Shown here: positions 1-8,927 of the stretch, piece after piece
Numbering within the stretch: the first letter of the stretch is position 1
Layout: every line of letters begins with the position of its first letter
Source: Methylophilaceae bacterium LSUCC0717
Lineage (GTDB): Bacteria > Pseudomonadota > Gammaproteobacteria > Burkholderiales > Methylophilaceae
Direction: 5' to 3'
Assembly: GCA_024919195.1 (NCBI GenBank)
Contig: CP103436.1
Location: 558,001 to 622,000 of the forward strand
DNA length: 64,000 bases
The notes under the pieces: model-generated
Told to the model about the DNA's origin: nothing
Databases searched by the model: none
The model's input: the letters and a program-made list of their open reading frames with translations, nothing else
Translations under genes and position numbers: made by a program

Positions 1-848
1 AAATATGCATCATCTTTTTCCATCACATCTTCGAAGAAGATATTTGGGGATTTTCCACCTAATTCAAGAGTGACTGGGATAATATTTTGAGAAGCGTATT
101 GCATAATCAATCGACCAGTTGTTGTTTCTCCGGTAAATGCAATTTTTGCTATACGGTCTGAGCTAGCAAGTGGTTTCCCTGCTTCTAGTCCAAAGCCATT
201 GACTAAGTTTAATACACCCGGTGGAAGAAGGTCGCCAATAATTTCTGCAACCACCATAATAGAAACTGGTGTTTGTTCTGCAGGTTTCATAACAACACAA
301 TTTCCTGCACCAATAGCAGGTGCCAATTTCCAAGCCGCCATTAAGATAGGGAAGTTCCAAGGGATAATTTGACCTACAACGCCTAAAGGTTCATGAAAAT
401 GGTAAGCAACAGTCTCATGGTCTATTTCACAAACTGATCCTTCTTGCGCTCTAATGGCTCCAGCAAAGTATCTAAAATGATCAATTGCCAGAGGAATGTC
501 AGCAGCCATGGTTTCGCGAATAGGCTTACCATTATCAATAGTCTCTGCTAGAGCAATCTTTTCAAGATTTTGCTCCATTGCATCTGCAATTTTATTGAGA
601 ATATTCGCTCTTTCTGTAGGGCTTGTTTTACCCCAGGCATCTTTTGCAGCATGCGCGGCGTCTAGGGCTAAGTTAACATCCGCTTCTGACGATCTAGCAA
701 CTTCACAGAATGGCTTACCAGTTAAAGGGGTAATATTTTCAAAATACTTTCCATCAACAGGTTTTACCCATTTTCCGCCAATGTAATTGTCATATCTTTC
801 CTTGTAAGGACTATCTATCCCAAGGTTTTTTAATGTATCAAACGCCAT
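1..848 (-). CDS. Aldehyde dehydrogenase, AcoD/ExaC type (partial; 3' end outside window)
   Basis: NAD-dependent oxidation of a short-chain aldehyde (probably acetaldehyde) to the acid, in the cytoplasm. The 282 N-terminal residues are visible. They begin [10 protein letters not shown], carry the YIGGKWV start of the ALDH fold, the NAD-binding [18 protein letters not shown] stretch, the FTGETTTGR phosphate-binding loop and the catalytic-glutamate motif [11 protein letters not shown]. The catalytic cysteine lies beyond the window edge. The sequence strongly resembles the AcoD/ExaC branch as I remember it, including the [12 protein letters not shown] segment. The start is the ATG at 848, preceded by AGGAAAG. 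The gene stands divergent from tRNA-Ser. In a methylotroph it could remove ethanol-derived acetaldehyde; the true substrate cannot be read from sequence. Confidence 0.93.
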   Translation of the reverse strand, partial: MAFDTLKNLGIDSPYKERYDNYIGGKWVKPVDGKYFENITPLTGKPFCEVARSSEADVNLALDAAHAAKDAWGKTSPTERANILNKIADAMEQNLEKIALAETIDNGKPIRETMAADIPLAIDHFRYFAGAIRAQEGSVCEIDHETVAYHFHEPLGVVGQIIPWNFPILMAAWKLAPAIGAGNCVVMKPAEQTPVSIMVVAEIIGDLLPPGVLNLVNGFGLEAGKPLASSDRIAKIAFTGETTTGRLIMQYASQNIIPVTLELGGKSPNIFFEDVMEKDDAY

Positions 849-966
849 TTTTTCTTTCCTCCCAAAAATAAAATTAGCTATGATGCTATGTGTATTAGAT
901 GCCTATGCAATACATTAATGGGATTTTGCGTTTAAATCAAGTCAACATACCTGATAATATTTTATG

Positions 967-972
967 TATAAT
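967..972 (+). promoter_or_regulatory. Probable -10 element for tRNA-Ser
   Basis: A perfect TATAAT lies 18 bp upstream of the mature tRNA-Ser 5' end. No good -35 hexamer is visible at 16-18 bp spacing (best match TCAACA, 19 bp away), so this is a partial promoter call. Confidence 0.4.
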
Positions 973-990
973 CCACGTCTCAAAGCATCT

Positions 991-1082
991 GGAAGGGTGG
1001 ATGAGTGGTTTAAATCGCACGCCTGGAAAGCGTGTTCAGGTTGAATAGCCTGACGCGGGTTCGAATCCCGCCCCTTCCGCCA
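991..1082 (+). tRNA. tRNA-Ser (anticodon GGA)
   Basis: A 92-nt class II tRNA with a long variable arm. The acceptor stem GGAAGGG pairs with CCCTTCC, followed by discriminator G and an encoded CCA. The anticodon stem CACGC/GCGTG encloses loop CTGGAAA, giving anticodon GGA (reads UCC/UCU). The T-arm GCGGGTTCGAATCCCGC is canonical. Confidence 0.97.
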
Positions 1083-1142
1083 CTAATTTAAATTGTCATT
1101 AGATAATAAAAAACAACAATAAATTGAATTTTTTTGTATACT

Positions 1143-1162
1143 AAACACTCTATGTAGTGTTT
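1143..1162 (+). repeat. Inverted repeat AAACACT-6-AGTGTTT before the 83-aa gene
   Basis: A perfect 7-bp dyad with a 6-nt loop, followed by TTT. It directly follows a TATACT hexamer (1137-1142) and ends 24 bp before the next start codon. It could be a weak terminator for the tRNA-Ser transcript or an operator or leader hairpin for the small downstream gene; the sequence does not decide between them. Confidence 0.45.
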
Positions 1163-1186
1163 TTACTATTTTGGGAGATTTCATAG

Positions 1187-1438
1187 ATGACAAAAGATGT
1201 CTTGAAATACCTGGTAATACCTATAATGATTTTCTTAATGTTTGGTATCTTTATCCAACATCATGTATCAAAACCAAACCCACCAAAAAAATTATTATGC
1301 AATGAAGGTAATCTTTTATCCCAAATTGACGGCAAGGGTTCTGTTTACACCAGAGTAGGTGGCTTATCATGTAACTATGATAAAGGAACCCTCATTATTA
1401 GTGACAAAAGCAACAGAGTGGCATTAAACGTTGAATAA
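1187..1438 (+). CDS. Small membrane-anchored protein of unknown function (83 aa)
   Basis: I do not recognise the family. The protein has a single hydrophobic segment near the N-terminus (about residues 8-24, YLVIPIMIFLMFGIFIQ), then a short polar domain with two cysteines (LLCNEGN and LSCNYD) that could form a disulfide in the periplasm. Topology is probably N-in with the domain outside, or an uncleaved signal. The start ATG has a good ribosome-binding site (GGGAG, 8-12 bases upstream). It ends 4 bases before the stop of the convergent unknown gene. The coding call rests on the ribosome site, a plausible secreted-domain composition and lack of a competing frame. Confidence 0.65.
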   Translation: MTKDVLKYLVIPIMIFLMFGIFIQHHVSKPNPPKKLLCNEGNLLSQIDGKGSVYTRVGGLSCNYDKGTLIISDKSNRVALNVE

Positions 1439-1442
1439 ATAG

Positions 1443-1976
1443 CTATAACAGCGAGCAAAAACTTCCGTTAATTTTCTGCTCAGGATTCCTTTCAGGGATG
1501 ATACCTGATAATTGATCCAAAAACTCAAGGTAAATATTTTTCAGCTGAATATCATGACGCGCTTGCATATAGACTTGTTTTTTTATAGTCAATGAGCCAC
1601 GATCTATTTGCTTTGATGGTTCCTGAAATAAATAATAATTTAAATCCGCATACATTATTTGCATGAGTGGATTATAAAAAAAATTGGGTTCTAATTTGAT
1701 AATAAAGTCTGAGTTGTTAATGTCATTGCACTCGGAGAAAGTTATTTTTTGATAATTTTGTTCATAATCTAACAAGGCTTCTTTAAACACATCAGAGTGT
1801 TTGTAAAAAATTCTTCGGTTAACCCTGGTTGATATTCTTTCAGAATCAGAATAATAATTAAACCGGCCATCAAAAAAGTATTGGACATCAAGCTTTTCAC
1901 TTGCTATTAATGAAGGCATGAAAATAAAGTTAATAATTAATAATAAAAAAACGATACTTGCATTCATTTTCATCAT
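1443..1976 (-). CDS. Exported protein of unknown function
   Basis: I do not recognise the family. The ATG at 1976 gives MMKMNASIVFLLLIINFIF, a standard signal peptide with probable cleavage near SLIAS-EK; the mature protein is about 145 residues. It contains FSECND, a stretch rich in Asn, Phe and Tyr (KLEPNFFYNPLMQIMYADL), and a terminal FCSLL. No catalytic motif is evident. Other starts exist in frame at 1973, 1967 and 1919; the last would remove the signal peptide. With the signal peptide the 5' end overlaps the divergent thermonuclease gene by about 59 bases, so either the two starts truly overlap on opposite strands or this gene starts at 1919. No ribosome-binding site helps the choice. 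Confidence 0.6.
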   Translation of the reverse strand: MMKMNASIVFLLLIINFIFMPSLIASEKLDVQYFFDGRFNYYSDSERISTRVNRRIFYKHSDVFKEALLDYEQNYQKITFSECNDINNSDFIIKLEPNFFYNPLMQIMYADLNYYLFQEPSKQIDRGSLTIKKQVYMQARHDIQLKNIYLEFLDQLSGIIPERNPEQKINGSFCSLL

Positions 1977-2436
1977 AAGTACTAGTCTATCGGGAATAAC
2001 TTTAAGTTCAAATTTAAATGGCAAAATAATCAAGATTATTGATGGTGATACAGTCTATTTTCAGGCTAATAATGACGATGGCTACAAAAAACTAAGACTT
2101 GTGGGTATTGACGCTCCAGAAATGAAACAAGCTTTTGGCCAAGAGTCGAGACAATGTTTGGCTAATTTAATTAATAATAAGCTGGTTCAAATCATTACGT
2201 TTGGAGAGGATCGTTACAAAAGAACCTTGGCAAAAATAATCATTGAAAAAATTGATATCAATCAAGCTATGATTAAAAATGGCTGTGCTTGGTTTTATAG
2301 AAGATATAAGAATACTTTAGATAAAGATGATCAGGTTATGTATGATCAAGCTGAAATTTTTGCTATTGAAAATAAAAAAGGGCTTTTTAGTAACCAAGAG
2401 GCAGAAGCCCCATGGGTTTGGAGAAAAAAGTATTGA
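1918..2436 (+). CDS. Secreted thermonuclease-like (SNase-fold) nuclease
   Basis: A Ca-dependent phosphodiesterase of the staphylococcal nuclease family acting on DNA/RNA outside the cytoplasm. The 172-residue protein starts with a positively charged, hydrophobic leader (MKIKLIINNKKTILAFIF), probable cleavage around residue 28-30. The SNase core follows: IIDGDTVYF, LRLVGIDAPE (active-site Arg, Asp and Glu region), FGQESR and YKRTLAKI (second active-site Arg), ending with APWVWR, a common family ending. The ATG at 1918 is the only standard start ahead of the domain. Its 5' end overlaps the oppositely oriented unknown gene. The glutathione peroxidase gene starts 44 bases downstream on the same strand. 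Confidence 0.88.
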   Translation: MKIKLIINNKKTILAFIFIISTSLSGITLSSNLNGKIIKIIDGDTVYFQANNDDGYKKLRLVGIDAPEMKQAFGQESRQCLANLINNKLVQIITFGEDRYKRTLAKIIIEKIDINQAMIKNGCAWFYRRYKNTLDKDDQVMYDQAEIFAIENKKGLFSNQEAEAPWVWRKKY

Positions 2437-2480
2437 ACAATTTTTCTTATTACTTATCAAAAATTAAAAAGGAGTTTTTA

Positions 2481-3011
2481 ATGAAAAAAATATTATCAGT
2501 GCTTTCGCTTTTTCTTTTTCCAGCAGTAGGTCTTGGTGCTTGTGGGGATTTTTATGACACACCTTTAACAACCCTGCAGGGGGATAAATTTAATCTATGT
2601 GAACATAAAGATAAACCTATTATTTTTGTCAACACAGCGAGCAAATGTGGTTTCACCTCGCAATTTGAGGATCTTGAGCGACTTTACTCTGATAACAAAG
2701 ATAAGCTTTTAATAGTAGGATTTCCTTCTAACGATTTTAATCAAGAACCTGGTTCTAATGAGGAAATACAAAAATTTTGCAAACTTACCTATGCTGTTGA
2801 ATTTCCAATGATGGAGAAATCAAGTGTCGTTGGTCCTAAGGCAAACCCGATTTATCAAAAATTAAGTGAGGTTACCGGGAAGGCTCCAATGTGGAACTTC
2901 TATAAGTTTGTTGTGATGCCTAATTTTGAAAAAGTGCACGTATTTTCTAGTATGACAAATCCCGAATCTAAGGACATCAAAAAGATACTAAAACCATTTG
3001 ATATTAATTAA
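2481..3011 (+). CDS. Periplasmic glutathione peroxidase-family thiol peroxidase
   Basis: Reduces hydroperoxides with a thiol donor; such Cys-type bacterial enzymes often use thioredoxin rather than glutathione. The start is the ATG at 2481, preceded by AAAAGGAG. A longer frame upstream lacks a ribosome site and would bury the signal peptide MKKILSVLSLFLFPAVGLGA. The peroxidatic Cys56 is in NTASKCGFT. Partner motifs are GFPSNDFNQEPGSNEE (where most relatives have Gln/Cys in FPCNQF) and MWNFYKFVV with the active-site Trp. It follows the thermonuclease closely, and its stop overlaps the convergent ppsR stop by four bases. Export of this enzyme suggests defence against external or envelope peroxides. 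Confidence 0.9.
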   Translation: MKKILSVLSLFLFPAVGLGACGDFYDTPLTTLQGDKFNLCEHKDKPIIFVNTASKCGFTSQFEDLERLYSDNKDKLLIVGFPSNDFNQEPGSNEEIQKFCKLTYAVEFPMMEKSSVVGPKANPIYQKLSEVTGKAPMWNFYKFVVMPNFEKVHVFSSMTNPESKDIKKILKPFDIN

Positions 3012-3820
3012 TTTTTGTTGATATGCTGAATAATGATTGCTGATAGTTCTTCAACAGAGCGACTGGTTGAGTCAGCAATTGGAACCCCAAGCTTTTGCAT
3101 TAATCTTTCAGCTTTTTTGATTTCATCTTTACAATTTTCAAGGCTTGCGTAATGACTATCGGGGCGTCGTTCACTTCTCAGTGAACTTAATCTATTTGCT
3201 TGAATTGTGAGACCAAAAATTTTATCCATATATCCTTCAAGAATAGGAGGAATAGTACCTCTCTCGAAATCCTCCGGAATTAAAGGGTAATTCGCAGCTT
3301 TTATACCAAATTGCATGGCAAGATAAATGCTTGTTGGCGTTTTTCCACTTCTTGAGACACCAACTAAAATTACGTGAGCTTGGTTTAATCCATTATGAGT
3401 CATCCCGTCATCATGGCCTAGAGCAAAATTTATGGCCTCAATACGGTTTCCATAATTTGCACCCTTCATACTGTGAGCAACGCCAGGGCGAGTTAGTGGC
3501 TCTTGATTTAACTCTTCTCCAAGTGGATATATAAAGGATTCAAATAAATCAATATAGTATGCATCGACCTGTTTCAGTTCACTGCGAAGGATATTATTAC
3601 CAATAGACATAATTACAATCGGCCTTATCCCATTAATTAATTTTGCATTGACGATTCTTTTTTGAGCATCTTCGATTTTTTGATGAGAGTCAGTAAAGGG
3701 TATTCTGATTTGTTCAAACTCAGTATCAGGGAAATGCGCTAATAAGCCACCAAGAGAGCCCGCTGTAATACCTGTTCCATCAGATATAAAAAAAGCTCTT
3801 CTTTTATTATCAGAAGACAT
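3008..3820 (-). CDS. ppsR: PEP synthase regulatory protein (bifunctional kinase/pyrophosphorylase, DUF299)
   Basis: ADP-dependent threonine kinase and Pi-dependent pyrophosphorylase that inactivates and reactivates PEP synthase. The 270-residue length is normal. The N-terminus has FFISDGTGITAGSLGG, typical of the family, and the P-loop GVSRSGKT lies at residues 154-161. It lies directly downstream of ppsA on the same strand, with ppsA stop and ppsR start sharing one base, so the regulator and its target are translated from one mRNA. The expected target threonine is present in PpsA. Confidence 0.95.
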   Translation of the reverse strand: MSSDNKRRAFFISDGTGITAGSLGGLLAHFPDTEFEQIRIPFTDSHQKIEDAQKRIVNAKLINGIRPIVIMSIGNNILRSELKQVDAYYIDLFESFIYPLGEELNQEPLTRPGVAHSMKGANYGNRIEAINFALGHDDGMTHNGLNQAHVILVGVSRSGKTPTSIYLAMQFGIKAANYPLIPEDFERGTIPPILEGYMDKIFGLTIQANRLSSLRSERRPDSHYASLENCKDEIKKAERLMQKLGVPIADSTSRSVEELSAIIIQHINKN

Positions 3821-6180
3821 TACTTAGAAATTTTTTTCCATGTAGAAATAACAGTATCTGGATTTAATGAGACAGATGATATTCCTTTGTTCACCAACCA
3901 TTGAGCCAAGTCATCATGATCTGATGGCCCTTGCCCACATATACCTACATACTTCTTCTTCTTCTTAGCAGATGTAATTGCTTGCTCAATGAGCTTCATT
4001 ACTGCAGGATCTCTTTCATCAAAACCATCAGCCAAAATACCAGAATCACGATCAGTACCTAAAGTTAATTGTGTTAAATCATTTGACCCGATTGAAAATC
4101 CATCGAATAATTCTAAGAATTCATCTGCCAGAATCGCGTTAGATGGAACCTCACACATCATAATAATTTTTAGATCATTTTCACCTCTTTTAAGGCCATG
4201 ACTCTCTAAAATTTCAAGTACTGATTTAGCTTCGTTTAAGGTTCTAACAAATGGAATCATGATTTGGATATTAGTAAGCCCCATTTCATCCCTTACTTTT
4301 TTCAAGGCTTTGCACTCCAAGGCAAAACAGTCTTTGAATTCTTCGGATTGATATCTGGCAGCACCCCTGAAGCCAATCATTGGATTTTCCTCATCAGGTT
4401 CGTAAATATCTCCAGCAACCAATTTTTTATACTCGTTAGACTTAAAGTCTGACGTTCTCAAAATAACTGGATTTGGATAAAAAGCAGAACCCAAGGTGGC
4501 TACTCCTTCAGCAACCTTGCTAATGTAGTAATCTTCCGGATTTAAGTAACCTTTTGACTTATGATCAATCACTTCTTTAACATCACTTGGCATGGCATCA
4601 TAATTTATGATGGCTTTTGGATGAATGCCAATAATATTGTTGATAACGAATTCTAATCGCGCTAATCCAACACCATGGTTTGGTATTTGGGCAAAGGTAA
4701 ATGCCATATCGGGATTACCAACATTCATCATCACCTTAACAGGCGGAGAAGGTAGCTCTCCATCTTCTTGAATCTCAACATCAAAATCCAGCTTACCTTG
4801 ATAAACGATTCCCGTTTCACCTTCAGCGCATGACACAGTAACGAGATCACCATCTTTCAGTAATTCAGTTGCATTTACACTACCAACAATAGCAGGAATA
4901 CCGAGTTCACGAGCGATAATTGCAGCGTGACAAGTTCTACCGCCTCTATTAGTAACTAGGGCAGAGGCTCTTTTCATCACAGGTTCCCAATTTGGATCCG
5001 TCATGTCTGCAACCAGAACATCTCCAGGTTGAACAGTGTGCATTTCATTAGGGTCTGTTACTACTCGTACAGGACCCACGCCAATTTTTTGTGTGACAGC
5101 TCGTCCAGCAACAATTGCCTTACTGGTTTCATTAAGTTTGAAAGTTTCAGTGACATTTTTCTTTTGTGATTTTACTGTTTCAGGACGTGCTTGCAGGATA
5201 TACAGTTTATTGTCAATGCCATTCTTACCCCACTCAATATCCATAGGGCACCCATAATGTTCTTCAATAGTAATTGCATATTTAGCCAATTCTAAAACTT
5301 CATCGTTCGAAAGACTGAATCGATCAGATTCTTTATTATCGACATCGACAGTCTCTGTACTTTTTCCAGCTTCATTTAAATTGGAAAAAACCATTTTAAT
5401 TTTTTTTGAACCGATTGTTTTTTTTACAATGGCAGGATAATTCTTTTTTAATAGCGGTTTATGGACATAAAATTCATCAGGATTAACAGCACCTTGAACA
5501 ACTGTCTCACCTAGGCCATATGAGGATGTAATAAAAACAACATCATTAAAACCAGACTCTGTGTCAATTGAAAACATAACGCCAGCACATCCAATATCAC
5601 TTCTCACCATCTGTTGCACACCCGCAGATATAGATACGTCGGCATGAACAAAACCCTTATGGACACGATAAGAAATTGCACGATCGTTATAAAGAGATGC
5701 AAATACCTCTTTGATTGCTTTTTTAATATTCTCAATCCCTTGAATATTTAAAAAACTTTCCTGTTGACCTGCAAAGGATGCATCAGGAAGATCCTCCGCT
5801 GTGGCTGATGATCGAACAGCAAAAGTCATTCCGTCAGATGATCTTTTCGTTAAATTAGAATATTCCTTCTCAATTGAACTATCTAATTCTTTTGGAAAAG
5901 GGGTTTCCATAATCCAATTACGGATCTTTTTGCCAGATGCAGCGAGCTGTTGAACATCATTAATGTCTAATCCATCTAACTCTTGTGAAATTTGATTACC
6001 AAGATCATCGTGTTTCAAAAATTCTTGAAATGCAAAAGCGGTCGTTGCAAATCCGGTTGGAACGCGAATTTCTTTTTGTGTTAATTGAGAAATCATTTCA
6101 CCAAGTGACGCATTTTTTCCACCAACCGAACCAACGTCAGTGTTTCTCAAATTTTCAAAAGGGATAACGTAATCTGTCAT
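3820..6180 (-). CDS. ppsA: Phosphoenolpyruvate synthase
   Basis: Converts pyruvate, ATP and water to PEP, AMP and Pi; supports gluconeogenesis when carbon enters as C3 units. The protein has 786 residues, close to the usual 790. Domains in order: N-terminal ATP-grasp with VGGKNASLGEM; phosphohistidine domain with GGRTCHAAIIARELG, in which His418 is the phosphorylated residue and Thr416 the expected PpsR target; C-terminal PEP/pyruvate barrel with the active-site Cys748 in GICGQGPSDH. The ATG at 6180 gives the canonical opening IPFENLRNTDVGSVGGKNAS region. It is divergent from glnE with a 123-bp gap, where I see no clear promoter on this strand. Confidence 0.97.
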   Translation of the reverse strand: MTDYVIPFENLRNTDVGSVGGKNASLGEMISQLTQKEIRVPTGFATTAFAFQEFLKHDDLGNQISQELDGLDINDVQQLAASGKKIRNWIMETPFPKELDSSIEKEYSNLTKRSSDGMTFAVRSSATAEDLPDASFAGQQESFLNIQGIENIKKAIKEVFASLYNDRAISYRVHKGFVHADVSISAGVQQMVRSDIGCAGVMFSIDTESGFNDVVFITSSYGLGETVVQGAVNPDEFYVHKPLLKKNYPAIVKKTIGSKKIKMVFSNLNEAGKSTETVDVDNKESDRFSLSNDEVLELAKYAITIEEHYGCPMDIEWGKNGIDNKLYILQARPETVKSQKKNVTETFKLNETSKAIVAGRAVTQKIGVGPVRVVTDPNEMHTVQPGDVLVADMTDPNWEPVMKRASALVTNRGGRTCHAAIIARELGIPAIVGSVNATELLKDGDLVTVSCAEGETGIVYQGKLDFDVEIQEDGELPSPPVKVMMNVGNPDMAFTFAQIPNHGVGLARLEFVINNIIGIHPKAIINYDAMPSDVKEVIDHKSKGYLNPEDYYISKVAEGVATLGSAFYPNPVILRTSDFKSNEYKKLVAGDIYEPDEENPMIGFRGAARYQSEEFKDCFALECKALKKVRDEMGLTNIQIMIPFVRTLNEAKSVLEILESHGLKRGENDLKIIMMCEVPSNAILADEFLELFDGFSIGSNDLTQLTLGTDRDSGILADGFDERDPAVMKLIEQAITSAKKKKKYVGICGQGPSDHDDLAQWLVNKGISSVSLNPDTVISTWKKISK

Positions 6181-6303
6181 GCTGTTTTTACTCTTAAATA
6201 ATATCTGTATGAATGCTGCTTACCAAAACTTGTAATTCTGCCAAATTCACAATCAAATGTCATTAAATAATGTAACATTAGTTAAAAACACTTTTCTGTA
6301 TAT

Positions 6304-8841
6304 ATGAAAGATTTTGATAAAGATATTGCATACATTTCTAGTTTAAGTCGATACTTTGCAAGACTTATCAAAAATGAAGAGTACCTTGAATACATCCGAA
6401 CATCATACGCAAAACCCTTTGGTAAAATTGATGTTGAAAATATTTTATCCTTAAAAGTTGATGACGAAAAAAACTTTCTAAGATCGATCAGAGTCGCAAA
6501 AAATAAAATCCTAATGCGATTAATTTTTTGTGATTTAAAACAAATGATCCAGTATGAGGATGTTGTTGATATTTACTCATACTTTGCCGATTTAGTTATT
6601 CAAAAGACATTTGCTTTCTATGCCGAAAGTTTTAATTGCAAAAAAGAAAATTTCTATATCATTGCAATGGGAAAATTAGGAGGTCAGGAGCTTAATGTGG
6701 CTTCAGACATCGATTTGATATTTGCTCTTGACAATGACACTTTGGATAATCAACAAGGCTCAGAACTTGCAAAAAAAATTATCTATGCACTCGAGAATAA
6801 TGATGAGCATGGTTTTGTATTTCATGTTGATATTAGATTGAGACCTCATGGTAGTGAAGGAAGATTGGTACCATCGTTAAATTTTCTTGAAGACTATTAT
6901 CTGAATTATGGAAGAGAATGGGAGCGCTATGCGTGGATTAAACATAGAGTAATTGTTGGTGATGAAGATAAAATTTCTAACCTGATTACTCCTTTTGTTT
7001 ATAGAAAATACCTAGACTATAAAACGATTTCTGAGATTAGAAACTTAAAAAAATTAATTAAAAAAGACTTAAATGAAAAAAATAAGTTAAATGACATTAA
7101 GTTAGGTGTCGGTGGGATTAGGGAGATTGAGTTTATTGTCCAGGCAATCCAGCTCATAAGGGGTGGAAAAAATCCACATTTGAGATTAAAAAATACCCTT
7201 GCATCATTACAACAAATTTTTTATGAAAAGGCCTTAGATAAGGAAGAATTTACTAATTTAAAAGCGGCCTATATCTTTCTTAGAAATACTGAACACAGAA
7301 TCCAATATCTTGATAATAAACAAACTCATTTGATTCCAGTAAATGATGACTTAGATCTTTTATCACAAAGTTATAATCTAAATTCCAAAGAATTCATAAC
7401 TCAACTTGATAAATTTAGGGAATCTATTAATTTTCAATTTGTTAACTTTTTTAAAACTGAAAACGAGCACGAAGGAGCAATCGACCATTTCCATGACAGT
7501 GAAAATAAGGAGTTGGTGGATAATTTAACAAAATCAAAACGTTGGAATAAATTATCTATTTCAAATCAAGAAAGAATTCTTACTCTTTTTAAGTTATTAG
7601 ATGAAGAAGTTCATATTAATAAATATAAGAAAGATCAAAAAGTTTTTTTAAAAGTTTACGACCTCATCGAGACCATATCTTCAAGATCAAATTACATTGC
7701 ATTTTTTATTGAATATGCAGATTGTTTTAAATCAATTATTAGGTTTGCTTCTTACAGCTCTTGGATCATTGAGTATATAAAAAAACATCCAATCTTGATT
7801 GATGATCTTTTAATTAACCATGGAGATTATGAAGTTGACTTCAGCGTGCTTCATGAACGAACCTTAGATATTTTATTAAAACTTAAAAGCTTAGATGAAC
7901 AGCTAGATTATTTAAGGGACCTTAAACATAAATTAATTTTCCAACTTGCGGTTTTAGAAATTAAAGGTGAAATTAAACTAGAAACGGTCTCTGATGAGCT
8001 ATCAGATATTGCTGATTTTTTTATCAACATCACCATCGGCTTTCTTAAATATAAATTTAGTAATGACAAACTTTTTGAATCCTTTGCTATTGTCGCATAC
8101 GGAAAATATGGTGCTAAGGAAATGAGTTACGCATCTGACTTGGATATTGTATTTTTATATAAAGATGCTGGGTATGACAAGTCAGAATTTATCAACATTG
8201 CCAAGAAGTTAAGTACATGGTTTTCCAGTTACACCAATGCTGGGATTTTATATGATTTAGATTTGGCTCTCAGACCAAATGGAAATAACGGCTTGTTGGT
8301 CAGCTCATTTGATGCGTTTGAAAAATACCAAATGGAGCAGGCATGGTTATGGGAACATCAAGCCTTATCCAAGGCAAGATGTTGTTATGGAAACGAGGCT
8401 TTAACAAAAAGGTTTAACCAAATACGACACAAAGTCTTAACAAAACCGAGAAGAATTCAAGAATTAAAAGATGAAATATTTAAAATGCGTCAAAAAATGT
8501 ATAGTCAACATAATCCCAAAGAAGGCAGCTTTGACTTAAAAAATGATAAAGGGGGGCTCATTGATATTGAATTTTTAGTTCAGTTCTTTGTGTTGATGTA
8601 TTCAACCAAACATCCAAATTTATTGTCTAACACGGGTAACTTGGCTCTTATTAATGCTTTAGAAGGTTATCAGTTGATTAAAAGTAAGGAGTCAACACTT
8701 CTTAAAAAAGCATATCTTTTGTATAGGCAAGAAATTCATAAATTGGCATTAAACAATCAAACTAATTCATTGGTTGATAGGGGACTCATGGAGAATCTAC
8801 CGCATGAAGTTCATCAATGTTTCATGTCCTATCTTTCTTAG
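6304..8841 (+). CDS. glnE: Bifunctional glutamine synthetase adenylyltransferase / adenylyl-removing enzyme
   Basis: Adds AMP to glutamine synthetase and removes it under control of PII; the output enzyme of the nitrogen-sensing cascade whose sensor GlnD is also in this window (58.6-61.2 kb). Two nucleotidyltransferase domains are present. The N-terminal one has GKLGGQELNVASDIDLIF with metal-binding Asp135 and Asp137; the C-terminal one has GKYGAKEMSYASDLDIVFLY with Asp612 and Asp614. At 845 residues it is about 100 shorter than the E. coli protein as I recall it, about 38 of these missing at the N-terminus. Both active sites look intact. The start ATG has no clear Shine-Dalgarno sequence. 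Confidence 0.95.
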   Translation: MKDFDKDIAYISSLSRYFARLIKNEEYLEYIRTSYAKPFGKIDVENILSLKVDDEKNFLRSIRVAKNKILMRLIFCDLKQMIQYEDVVDIYSYFADLVIQKTFAFYAESFNCKKENFYIIAMGKLGGQELNVASDIDLIFALDNDTLDNQQGSELAKKIIYALENNDEHGFVFHVDIRLRPHGSEGRLVPSLNFLEDYYLNYGREWERYAWIKHRVIVGDEDKISNLITPFVYRKYLDYKTISEIRNLKKLIKKDLNEKNKLNDIKLGVGGIREIEFIVQAIQLIRGGKNPHLRLKNTLASLQQIFYEKALDKEEFTNLKAAYIFLRNTEHRIQYLDNKQTHLIPVNDDLDLLSQSYNLNSKEFITQLDKFRESINFQFVNFFKTENEHEGAIDHFHDSENKELVDNLTKSKRWNKLSISNQERILTLFKLLDEEVHINKYKKDQKVFLKVYDLIETISSRSNYIAFFIEYADCFKSIIRFASYSSWIIEYIKKHPILIDDLLINHGDYEVDFSVLHERTLDILLKLKSLDEQLDYLRDLKHKLIFQLAVLEIKGEIKLETVSDELSDIADFFINITIGFLKYKFSNDKLFESFAIVAYGKYGAKEMSYASDLDIVFLYKDAGYDKSEFINIAKKLSTWFSSYTNAGILYDLDLALRPNGNNGLLVSSFDAFEKYQMEQAWLWEHQALSKARCCYGNEALTKRFNQIRHKVLTKPRRIQELKDEIFKMRQKMYSQHNPKEGSFDLKNDKGGLIDIEFLVQFFVLMYSTKHPNLLSNTGNLALINALEGYQLIKSKESTLLKKAYLLYRQEIHKLALNNQTNSLVDRGLMENLPHEVHQCFMSYLS

Positions 8842-8927
8842 GTTTAATAATAATTGCAGTCTTTAATTGATATTGTTAAAATCTAGTTCTTTGGATATTT
8901 CCTCAAAATTTAGAGTTATTTCATAAA

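Noticed and set aside
163-360. 65-codon minus-strand frame within the aldehyde dehydrogenase gene
   Set aside because: Lies in another frame of a clear dehydrogenase gene, with Cys/Tyr-rich composition unlike a protein family.
496-786. 96-codon plus-strand open frame opposite the aldehyde dehydrogenase
   Set aside because: Antisense shadow of a well-conserved coding frame; no ribosome site and no family resemblance.
2412-2480. 23-residue N-terminal extension of the glutathione peroxidase
   Set aside because: It would place a polar segment before an obvious signal peptide and lacks a ribosome site, while the ATG at 2481 has AAGGAG.
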